From a virus, in the IMG/VR virus record IMGVR_UViG_3300017708_001323, positions 1-64,000 of that record: a stretch of DNA of 64,000 nucleotides. One strand, written 5' to 3'. The position numbers and the translations under genes were made by a program. Below are positions 37,671-45,885 of this stretch, one piece after another. Numbering within the stretch: the stretch's first letter is position 1; every line of letters starts with the position of its first letter. The notes beneath the pieces are model-generated. The model had not been told where the DNA came from and made no database searches. It saw nothing but the letters and a program-made list of their open reading frames with translations.

Positions 37671-39040
37671 TATGCACTCCTAAATGCGCTGTTTGCAAGG
37701 TTGTGCACCTCATCCCATGACATTTCTGCCAAGTCTTCTGTAGAAGGAACGTTAATTGAAGGAACAGAATCTGCACTCTTTGCAAGTGTTTCACCTGTTT
37801 CTGCTGGTGTTGTGATTGAATCAATTCTCTCAGATAGAGAAGAAATTGCTTTTGAAATCTCATCTAATGGTCCACGAGCGTCAAATTCCATTGCAGTTGC
37901 TTTGGTAATTTCTGCTGTTCTTTCTGATTCATATCGGCTTGCGAAGTCATGTTCAAGGGATTTGCGTAGTTCCGCTTCTTCCATTGCTGCTTTGTAAACT
38001 TCGTATGCAGCCTCTACATCAGATGTAGATACCATATCAGGAGTTAAGAAATCGGATTTTGCAACTTTTCCACCACTACCAGTAGTTTTACCTACAGCGT
38101 TAGTAGAAGGTGCACCGTTTTCTTGAGCACGACCTTTAACTTGAGCCGCGAAATAATCAGCACCATCGCCGATTGCTTCAGGGGTTGAGCCAAGGTTGGC
38201 TTTTTCGAGTCCATCGAAGTGACTTCTTGCACCGTTAACATCGACTCCAGCACTCTTTAGAGTGTCTTCCATCCAGTTTAGGTATTCAGAAGTAATGACA
38301 TCGGAAAACTCTGACTTTTCTACGTCAGCATCTTCTTTCTTTTTGTCATCTTTTGCTTCTTTTTCATCGGCTTTCTCGGGTTTGTCTCCCTTCTTGTCCA
38401 TCGCTTCTTTCAGAGCAGGAGGCATTGCTTTCTCCATATCATCAAGGCGACCTTCAAGGCGAGACAAGACATCAGTCATTTGCGTCATAACATTATCATC
38501 GTTTGTCATATTTTTCACCATTTGGTCTTGTTTCAATATCCTAAAGGTGGCCTCAGGATTGATGCCCCTCTCACATATTGTAATCTCGTGAAGTTCTAGT
38601 TTGCTGATTTCTTGGTAATCACCGTGTTCAGCGTCTGATTTTCGGACACGCTTGAAAGCCTGTCCTCCAATACTAAAACCACGAAGCGAACCCTTTCTTA
38701 TTTCTGCGGCGACTTCTTTCGCCTTCTCAATGTCATCTCTCAAAGCAACGACAACAAACATTCCTGTGTCATCAACTTCGCTTTTCCACAAACGACCTTG
38801 GTTGTCGGTGTAAGAAGGAATAACCTCACCGACCTGTATATTTGAATGTGCTAACTGTACATTACGAAACTTTTCATCTTGCATGTACTTTGCAAAAGCA
38901 TCTTTTAATGCATTTTTAGTAATTTTGTCACCTTGTTTATCAACAACTTCAACACTAGCATATCCAGCAACAACTAGGTCTCCACCTTTGAGAATAGTGA
39001 TGCCTTGAGTATTACTGGAACGAACTGTCGCAGACATCAT
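37670..39040 (-). CDS. Prohead protease fused to scaffold, 456 aa
   Basis: ATG at 39040. Residues 1-165 look like an XkdF/HK97-type prohead serine protease: VAGYASVEVVDKQGDKI, candidate catalytic His65 in VQLAHS, Ser123 in RGFSIGG, and Glu152 in LELHEITIC. Residues ~185-455 are a Lys/Glu/Asp-rich, coiled-coil-prone scaffold region. The fusion suggests that the protease removes its own scaffold during head maturation. The C-terminus (EDLAEMSWDEVHNLANSAFR) shares a motif with the 112-aa gene at 45147-45485. It lies directly upstream of the major capsid gene. Confidence 0.8.
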   Translation of the reverse strand: MMSATVRSSNTQGITILKGGDLVVAGYASVEVVDKQGDKITKNALKDAFAKYMQDEKFRNVQLAHSNIQVGEVIPSYTDNQGRLWKSEVDDTGMFVVVALRDDIEKAKEVAAEIRKGSLRGFSIGGQAFKRVRKSDAEHGDYQEISKLELHEITICERGINPEATFRILKQDQMVKNMTNDDNVMTQMTDVLSRLEGRLDDMEKAMPPALKEAMDKKGDKPEKADEKEAKDDKKKEDADVEKSEFSDVITSEYLNWMEDTLKSAGVDVNGARSHFDGLEKANLGSTPEAIGDGADYFAAQVKGRAQENGAPSTNAVGKTTGSGGKVAKSDFLTPDMVSTSDVEAAYEVYKAAMEEAELRKSLEHDFASRYESERTAEITKATAMEFDARGPLDEISKAISSLSERIDSITTPAETGETLAKSADSVPSINVPSTEDLAEMSWDEVHNLANSAFRSA

Positions 39041-39063
39041 ACTCAGTGAAATCTATTGTTATA

Positions 39064-42000
39064 CTATTTATATGAAGCGGATTTTAATTTTTTCTTAGTA
39101 TCTCTTTTAGCCTTAGGATAATCTTCAGGTTTCTCTGGTTCCTCAGTAGGTCTACTTCTCATATCATAATCAGGCATAGTGCTCTCATCTTGTAGAACTG
39201 TTGGTCCTCTTGGACTTCCGTTTGGTTCTCCCAAATCAATACCTAAACCCCTTCCTGCCATATTTGAATGCCCTTTATCTAGTGCGTCTAAACTCCTTTC
39301 TATAATTTCCAAGGCTTTTTCAAAATTAGGTTTAAGTAATCTATTCTTATCATCGGCATCTACAAGTCCCGCACTTTCTTCTTCTTGTATTTCTTCTCTA
39401 ACTTTTTTATCTTCGGCAGGAAGTTTAGTTACTTTACCTTTCAACATTAAACTAGCAACTTGTCCCCAAAACGGCTTCAGACTTTCAGATAACTCTATGC
39501 TATATTCTCCTAGACCCATATCTGAAAGGGAAGTAGTTGGGGAATGAACCCAATATCCTAAAGAAGATTTTTCTAATTTATAGATAACACTATCATCATT
39601 AGGTAAAGAAATTATGAGATTGTTATCTACAATATCAATATCGTGTGGTAAATGAATAGGAGGGAATGATTTAGCAAGTAGAGATAATGTCTCTAAACTT
39701 GCACTTCCTTCACCCTCACCTTCACCGACTAACTTACTTAATTGAACATTATATACATCTCTTTCATAGTTTTCATTCTTTTCTACACCAGTGAATCTTG
39801 CCCTAACAATCTCACCTTCTTCAAATGGTTTAGGACTAGTGATTGTTGCTACATCGACATAAACTTGGTCTTTGAAAGGAACAGCCCTATCCCCAAATCC
39901 TTCTTTGTCGATTACTGGCCCAGCGCCTAATCTGTAAATAAACTCAGGAGCCTCACCTCTTCTATCTAAAACAATTAGATTTAAATCTCTATTCTTACGC
40001 AATAAAACCCACTTAGGATGTCTCTTTTCTCCTCGCATGTAAGTGGATTTATTATCTCTCAATAAAAGAGTAGAGTGTTCTTTACTCAAACTATCTACTG
40101 CATCTTTCAACCCTTCATCATCTGTAAATCGAGTATCATGTGGTCCACAAATTATCACTTCTTCATGGCTATCAAATTGTCCTCTTAAAACTTTAAATCT
40201 CTCTCTAACAGTCATATCCATAATATCTGTACCATCATAATGCATGATGTCAATTACGTGTAGATTCTTTTTGGATAGTATAGCATCAAATGTAGCATCT
40301 TTTTCTCCTAATTTTTTGATGCCCGTTTTCACCCAATCAGGAACTGCACCTCTACTACCATCTTCATAATACGCTGTGACTCTCTTATTTTTCTTAGTGA
40401 TGACTAATCTCTTACCATCATACCATTTTGAGACACACCAACCACCAGTAAAACCTCTAAGTTCTTCTAATTGTTTAAACTTGAATATTCTATGCATTGG
40501 TCTAATCGGCGGAACCCAACCCGGTTCCTTATCCCCTTTAATTAATAATTCATCAGGATTCAATAATAAGTTAGCATAAACTCCCGCATCTTTTCCTAAT
40601 AAATTTAGAGGGTCAGATGCCATAGATTGCACATCACCAAAACCTTCAGGTATTTTAGTTGCGTGAGATTGCTCACTTTCTAAAGGTCTAGTTTCAGCGT
40701 TTTGAATCTGAGCGCTCATCTCGTTACCAAATGCCACATTCAAATGTTGTGGAGCAGGTTCAGTTAATCTTTGTGTATGATTTGTAGGATAAAAAGCAGG
40801 TTTACCACCTTCAAAAGATAAAGCACCTTCTGGTTTCATTTCTAATCCTGTTTTGAAACACTCCCCAAACAAGTTAGTTACAGTAGGTCCACTACCATCA
40901 TGTGAAACTGGTTGATTAAACCAATCTATTTTTTCAGTAGAAACTTTTGTGTCTAAAGGTGTATCTGAACCATCATGTAAAACTAAACCTCTTAGATTGT
41001 GTGTGGCCTCACTATGAGGGTGCATTTTAGGTGTAGTAGATTGAGACCCCCTTGTAATTTTCAAACCATACGGTCTACTTCTTTTACTTGTAGCAAAAGG
41101 TGTATTTTGTTCCGTTACCCCACTTTGTTTGTGATACTCGTCAACCGTATCACCTTCTAGATATGAAATACCTAAAGCCTGTGCGTGTTCTTTTTGTCCA
41201 AATAAATTTTTAATTAAACCACTTCTACTATGAACTGAGTTATTATCAGGTATGTCACCAATTAACTCAGCATGTAACTCATTCACATGATTATCTAAAG
41301 CCTTTTTCATATCTTCAAAATTCGCTGAGTCGTGCTCTATACCTATTTTTTCTAAATTACGAGAAAGACTCTTTTTAGTTAATTCAGGGTTTCTGGAATG
41401 CCTTTCCTCTATATTATTTAATAATCCAGAGAGAGAATTAAACTCTCTTTCTGTATTTCTTAAAGGTTCTAATCTCTCTATTTCAGTTTTAAATTTTAAT
41501 TTATCTTGTTCAGAAAATTTTGGTGTAAGATTACCTTCTTCATCTTTAGTAGTTTGATTTATATATTTTCTAAGATTAGAAATTCTAGTTTTTATGTCTT
41601 TAGTACCATGACCTGATTCTTCAAAGAGGTGTTCATCTATATCCCTATCATATTCTTCATTGAATAAATTAGATAATATTTGTTTATTAGACATCAAGAA
41701 TCTTCCCTCACCTTCAGGAATTGTGCCTAAAGTTTTTTTGATATGGGCTAAATGTTCTTTATCTAAAGGAAACCCTAACTGTTCTGCTATTTCTTTTGCA
41801 TTGGTTTCGCTATGTACTGGAATACCAGCCTGTTTTATAAAACTACCAAGACCATGTAGTTTAGAATCTAAAGGCATTTCTTCTTTAGAGAGTCCCCAAT
41901 CTATAGTAGTAGGATGGGATATACCTAATTCTTCATAATACTCAGGCGGTAATACTTTCAAGGCTATATTTGCATCAGCAAATAATCTTGCAACATTCTC

Positions 42001-44502
42001 TCTAATTGCTGGATTACTTGGGTCTAAGAAACCATCAGGGTAATACTGAGTTAAATGTTTAGCCATTTCAGAAATAATACGAGTATCACCATTTAATTTC
42101 TCATTAAGTTTATGCCCATGATAACTTCCTTCAAATAATCTAGCAGAAATTTCATCACCAACTTGATAATTATAAATATCTGGGCCTTCTCTTAATTGTA
42201 ATTTTTTAGCATAAAAAAGAGCATTTCTAGATGCTTTTTTATCTTTCATAGTCATTTCTTGAAAAGAGTTTTCTAGTGTATCGCTTATATCTGTTACAAC
42301 ATCATCATCAACTATTCTTTCAATTCCCATTCCCCTTTCTAATCCATAAGGGTTATCCGAATTAGGATTTGTAGAGAATAAAAAGGGTGATAAATCTTCA
42401 ACAAACTTTTTTTGTTTATATTTTTCTTGATTGTTGTTTCTATCATTACCATGTAGTAGACTAGAAATTTGAGGATGAGTAGAATGATTTCTATCAGCAT
42501 TTATAATATTAGCAAAACCTCCAACTTTTTTAATTAGGCTTTTGTTATGTTGTAAAGCATGAGAACTAATCTTACTTTCTTCTGGTCTTGGTAAGATTAA
42601 ATGTCCAAACAAACCTTGATTTTGATTAGGAATTTTGTGGTCTCCTCTTGTTGAACCCATAATCGAATCCCCTTCTTTAGATGCTATTGGCCCATGTAAT
42701 GACCTGAATAATGTGTGGAAATCCATTCCTAAAGCCGCCCCTCTATATGCAGGAGCGAATAAAGATGCAGGAGTCCCTCCCAAATCTTCCAAGGCTTTTC
42801 TTATTTCTGGAGAAGTAAAATCATCATGAGATTTATTACTCCCATAAAAATTGTAAGCATCTGTTAATTGGTTGTGTTTTGTCCCTAATCCTAAAAAGTC
42901 TTTTTTCTTTCTCATTAATTCTTTTAACATTTTATTATCTATTAAAGGACCAGAAAAGTTGTCATAAACTTCATGTTCTTCCATCTCATTACCGTCTGAA
43001 TTAAAACCCAAAGAGTGTAAAAGATTTCTTTCAGGAACCATATTTTTAACACTTCTACTTTCTTTTGCTAGGACTTTTTTAAAATCATCACCGGATTCTC
43101 TTTTTAATTTTAGTAATCTTTTCTTACTCATATTAGGAAACGCTTGGAATAACCAACCATCCTCATCAATATCATGTCCCATAGAGTCATGTAAATTTTC
43201 TAAAGCAATTTCAGATAGAGGTTTTAGAATTTGGTCTTTACTTTTTTTATCATAAGTGATATCCCCAATAATTTTTCCATCTTTATCTACAGGTACTCTT
43301 GCTGCTCTAAAAGCAGAATCAAAAGCAAATTTATCTTTATCGGTTTCAGGTAAATTAGACATTAATCTAGGAGTTATATTATTATCCCCACCTAAATGTG
43401 GCTCATTAGAAGTAAATGTTTTTGCATTTGCACTTCTAGTTCTTAAGGTTCTTTTTAATCTACCCATAGGTAATTCAAAACCATCATTAAATTTTAATAA
43501 TTGCCTATTAGAATCACTCCCTTTATTTTTATCATGAAGATGTTCAAAAATCTTAGTTCTTTCCTCTGGTGAATACCACTCTAAGCCTAATTTAAATGCT
43601 AAATCTGAAAGATATTCTGGGTGAGCCATATCTTTTGGGTTTTCTACATCAACCTCACTTTCATCACCGTAAAATGCTTGATATTCAGCGTCTACAGTTT
43701 CTGGATTTTCTTCATGTACTAAATTTTCCCAAGATTTTAATCTATCAGTAAAATGCTTTTGTCTTAACTCAAAATCACTAGAACCATCATCGTTATTTTC
43801 TTTCCAACGTTCAAAATCCCTATTGTACGCATCGACTTCATGACTTAATGTATTAGAGCCTTTACCTGTGTACAAAGGGCCAAGAAAACTATATCCACCC
43901 TTAACATTTTTTGAAACAGCATGATTACTTGTTTTAGTTAGATAATCTTCAACTGCTATTTCATATTTTTTTATTTTCTCAGCAATTGTTTTTTCACCTT
44001 CTTTTGCTGGTAAAAATTTTTTTGCTAATATATGAAAACGCATCGGTAAACCAGAAGAAGGTTCAATCCTATGAAGCGGATTATGGTCTCTATCAAAAGG
44101 ATGAGACTTAGGATAAATACTAGTTGGGTCTTTTTTAACTTCTAATTGAGCACCATGTCCCCTTGCTGCTGTATGTGGGATGTGTTCGTCAGTATATTCT
44201 TCAATTCTAGATTTTATCCTATTTTTAAATGGGTCGTCTACACTATTGTGACCCCTTCTATCTAATCTTAGTAATGCTTTTTCTTCCCTAGATAGTATTC
44301 TTTTCTTTCTTTTTTCTTTAATTAATAAATCACAAACTTCTTCTTTCCAAGTAGGATTCAAATCAAATCCATTTGCATCAAGATTGGCTTTAGCAAAAAC
44401 ATACTCTTCAACATAAGTTGGAATATCTTCATCTAAAACAGAAACAGCGTTTACTAAATCGTCTCTTGCTCTTATGAAAATATCAGCAGCATCTTCTTGC
44501 AC
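39064..44502 (-). CDS. Giant head-module protein with degenerate ATP-dependent ligase-like domain, 1812 aa
   Basis: GTG at 44502 is preferred (GGTGG seven bases upstream); the frame also allows GTG at 44544. The first ~1300 residues are polar, His/Asn/Lys/Glu-rich, without a recognised domain. Around nt 39735-40500 there is a fold pattern of ATP-dependent ligases: SKWYDGKR (like motif I), FDAIL, then VIDIMHYDGTDIMDMTVRERFKVL, then LLLRDNKSTY..HPKWVLLRK (like motifs IV and V), and an OB-fold-like stretch (GEIVRARFTGV). Motif I has K-x-x-D-G, not K-x-D-G, and the acidic residues of motifs III and IV seem missing, so activity is doubtful. The last 100 residues are acidic and basic linkers. Gene order (next to the protease) suggests a virion or head-maturation protein. 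Confidence 0.6.
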   Translation of the reverse strand: MQEDAADIFIRARDDLVNAVSVLDEDIPTYVEEYVFAKANLDANGFDLNPTWKEEVCDLLIKEKRKKRILSREEKALLRLDRRGHNSVDDPFKNRIKSRIEEYTDEHIPHTAARGHGAQLEVKKDPTSIYPKSHPFDRDHNPLHRIEPSSGLPMRFHILAKKFLPAKEGEKTIAEKIKKYEIAVEDYLTKTSNHAVSKNVKGGYSFLGPLYTGKGSNTLSHEVDAYNRDFERWKENNDDGSSDFELRQKHFTDRLKSWENLVHEENPETVDAEYQAFYGDESEVDVENPKDMAHPEYLSDLAFKLGLEWYSPEERTKIFEHLHDKNKGSDSNRQLLKFNDGFELPMGRLKRTLRTRSANAKTFTSNEPHLGGDNNITPRLMSNLPETDKDKFAFDSAFRAARVPVDKDGKIIGDITYDKKSKDQILKPLSEIALENLHDSMGHDIDEDGWLFQAFPNMSKKRLLKLKRESGDDFKKVLAKESRSVKNMVPERNLLHSLGFNSDGNEMEEHEVYDNFSGPLIDNKMLKELMRKKKDFLGLGTKHNQLTDAYNFYGSNKSHDDFTSPEIRKALEDLGGTPASLFAPAYRGAALGMDFHTLFRSLHGPIASKEGDSIMGSTRGDHKIPNQNQGLFGHLILPRPEESKISSHALQHNKSLIKKVGGFANIINADRNHSTHPQISSLLHGNDRNNNQEKYKQKKFVEDLSPFLFSTNPNSDNPYGLERGMGIERIVDDDVVTDISDTLENSFQEMTMKDKKASRNALFYAKKLQLREGPDIYNYQVGDEISARLFEGSYHGHKLNEKLNGDTRIISEMAKHLTQYYPDGFLDPSNPAIRENVARLFADANIALKVLPPEYYEELGISHPTTIDWGLSKEEMPLDSKLHGLGSFIKQAGIPVHSETNAKEIAEQLGFPLDKEHLAHIKKTLGTIPEGEGRFLMSNKQILSNLFNEEYDRDIDEHLFEESGHGTKDIKTRISNLRKYINQTTKDEEGNLTPKFSEQDKLKFKTEIERLEPLRNTEREFNSLSGLLNNIEERHSRNPELTKKSLSRNLEKIGIEHDSANFEDMKKALDNHVNELHAELIGDIPDNNSVHSRSGLIKNLFGQKEHAQALGISYLEGDTVDEYHKQSGVTEQNTPFATSKRSRPYGLKITRGSQSTTPKMHPHSEATHNLRGLVLHDGSDTPLDTKVSTEKIDWFNQPVSHDGSGPTVTNLFGECFKTGLEMKPEGALSFEGGKPAFYPTNHTQRLTEPAPQHLNVAFGNEMSAQIQNAETRPLESEQSHATKIPEGFGDVQSMASDPLNLLGKDAGVYANLLLNPDELLIKGDKEPGWVPPIRPMHRIFKFKQLEELRGFTGGWCVSKWYDGKRLVITKKNKRVTAYYEDGSRGAVPDWVKTGIKKLGEKDATFDAILSKKNLHVIDIMHYDGTDIMDMTVRERFKVLRGQFDSHEEVIICGPHDTRFTDDEGLKDAVDSLSKEHSTLLLRDNKSTYMRGEKRHPKWVLLRKNRDLNLIVLDRRGEAPEFIYRLGAGPVIDKEGFGDRAVPFKDQVYVDVATITSPKPFEEGEIVRARFTGVEKNENYERDVYNVQLSKLVGEGEGEGSASLETLSLLAKSFPPIHLPHDIDIVDNNLIISLPNDDSVIYKLEKSSLGYWVHSPTTSLSDMGLGEYSIELSESLKPFWGQVASLMLKGKVTKLPAEDKKVREEIQEEESAGLVDADDKNRLLKPNFEKALEIIERSLDALDKGHSNMAGRGLGIDLGEPNGSPRGPTVLQDESTMPDYDMRSRPTEEPEKPEDYPKAKRDTKKKLKSASYK

Positions 44503-44518
44503 ACTAAAACCACCTTTT

Positions 44519-45145
44519 TCACTCGTTGGTCTTAGACTCTCCACCGCTTGTTATTTCATGAGACTCGAAAGGTCTATCATGAGTATTTACTGTAGGGGAT
44601 AAAGTATCTAAGTTGTAAGCATAACTTGTAGCCCCTTTGTTAGCAACATCTTCTGAATCTAATAAATGTTGATTTGAAGTGTAATATGCGTTTCTAGTTT
44701 GTCCACCAGATTCCGCTACGAAAGTAACATCTTGAGGTTGTGTAGAGAAAGTAGTAATAAAGTTAGGATTTGCTTTTTTCATTTCACCGTATTTTTTCAT
44801 ACCGCAGCCCATCTTATTCAAACATTCAGATTTCTTCATTCCACAAGAGGGACATGTTTCTCCCTTCTCGACTTTACCATGAGCCTTATCACACTGGGTT
44901 TTTTGTTTGGAAGAACAGTCGGAGTACTTCTTACCAAAGTTCTTCATACAATACTTGTCCTTATCAGCCATATCTGCTTTCTTCTTAGAGTCTTTATCAC
45001 CTTTACCATCAGCAGCGAAGTGAGGAACTTTCTTACCATCGTGTTCTACCATCTGTAGTTTTTCTGCTTTTTTCAATAATTTTTGAGCCTTATTCAAAAG
45101 GTCAATTGCATTGTTATCTACTTCACTATATCTTGGTCTTACCAT
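44519..45145 (-). CDS. Cysteine-rich protein, 208 aa
   Basis: ATG at 45145. Residues ~60-125 contain about nine cysteines in short clusters (KYCMKNFGKKYSDC, TQCDKAH, ETCPSCGMKKSECLNKMGCGM) and many Lys, indicating a zinc-binding basic region. The C-terminal 80 residues are polar (SNQHLLDSEDVANKG). Located between the portal-side accessory genes and the ligase-like giant. Possible zinc-stabilised virion protein or DNA-binding accessory; no family recognised. Confidence 0.6.
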   Translation of the reverse strand: MVRPRYSEVDNNAIDLLNKAQKLLKKAEKLQMVEHDGKKVPHFAADGKGDKDSKKKADMADKDKYCMKNFGKKYSDCSSKQKTQCDKAHGKVEKGETCPSCGMKKSECLNKMGCGMKKYGEMKKANPNFITTFSTQPQDVTFVAESGGQTRNAYYTSNQHLLDSEDVANKGATSYAYNLDTLSPTVNTHDRPFESHEITSGGESKTNE

Positions 45146-45146
45146 C

Positions 45147-45485
45147 TTAATACAACTCCATTGGTGTTTTTACATTATCAGCCATGTCATGAATTTCTTC
45201 CCAACTCATTTCATGAATCTGTTCGTTAGTGTAATTGTCTAATTGCCCTTCTGATTTTTGAAGATTAATTGCTTCCTCTCCTCTAAAAGCATCCCCAGAG
45301 ACATCTTCACTAAGAGGTGTGGAAATCCTAACAAAACCAGATTTTTTCAAAAGAGCAGCAGGGTTGTTCATCATATTTTTTAAGATTTCATTTTCCCTTC
45401 TTACTGCGTTTATGTCAGATTCCATAGATTCCATTTTCGTAATAAGAGCGTTAACCAATCGCTCTTCAGTGGTTTCTTCTGACAT
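45147..45485 (-). CDS. Small accessory protein with scaffold-like C-terminal motif, 112 aa
   Basis: ATG at 45485. N-terminal half is a coiled coil (ERLVNALITKMESMESDINA, then VRRENEILKNMMN). The C-terminal part has IHEMSWEEIHDMADN, closely matching LAEMSWDEVHNLANS at the end of the protease/scaffold protein. This suggests a shared docking motif, possibly for the inner capsid surface or portal. Position between the portal and the cysteine-rich gene. Role inferred. Confidence 0.6.
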   Translation of the reverse strand: MSEETTEERLVNALITKMESMESDINAVRRENEILKNMMNNPAALLKKSGFVRISTPLSEDVSGDAFRGEEAINLQKSEGQLDNYTNEQIHEMSWEEIHDMADNVKTPMELY

Positions 45486-45494
45486 TTAACGCAC

Positions 45495-45845
45495 CTACTT
45501 TTGCCATCCGCCGAAAGTACCGGAGTGCTTTCTCATTTGATAATTAGTTCTTGCAGGAATAACTGTGCCTTTGAGAACTCTATCTCTTTGAGAGGTGTCA
45601 AAGTTTGTACCTCTTTCATTGAACTTCATTACAGGAACTCCGTTAGCAAAATCATTCACATGTTTTTCTTCAGCAGATTTCTGTATAGCGTAATGTAAGT
45701 CATCATTTAAGAAATTACTAACTTTCAAAACCTCTTGAAGATGAGATTTTGCTAACTCAGCATCTCCTAAATCTAAAGCCTCGGAAAAGGCTTTCGCGTG
45801 TAAATTCATCTTTCTTGCAAAGGAGTCCATCTTGGTTAGGTTCAT
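45495..45845 (-). CDS. Small helical protein next to portal, 116 aa
   Basis: ATG at 45845 (a GTG at 45854 is a possible alternative with GGAG upstream). Helical N-terminal half (LTKMDSFARKMNLHAKAFSEALDLG) and a Gly/Arg/Thr-rich C-terminus ending HSGTFGGWQK. No recognised motif. Its place after the portal gene suggests a minor capsid or portal-associated protein. Confidence 0.5.
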   Translation of the reverse strand: MNLTKMDSFARKMNLHAKAFSEALDLGDAELAKSHLQEVLKVSNFLNDDLHYAIQKSAEEKHVNDFANGVPVMKFNERGTNFDTSQRDRVLKGTVIPARTNYQMRKHSGTFGGWQK

Positions 45846-45885
45846 GTTACTCACTCGCTCCGTAGATATACCTGTTTAATTACTG

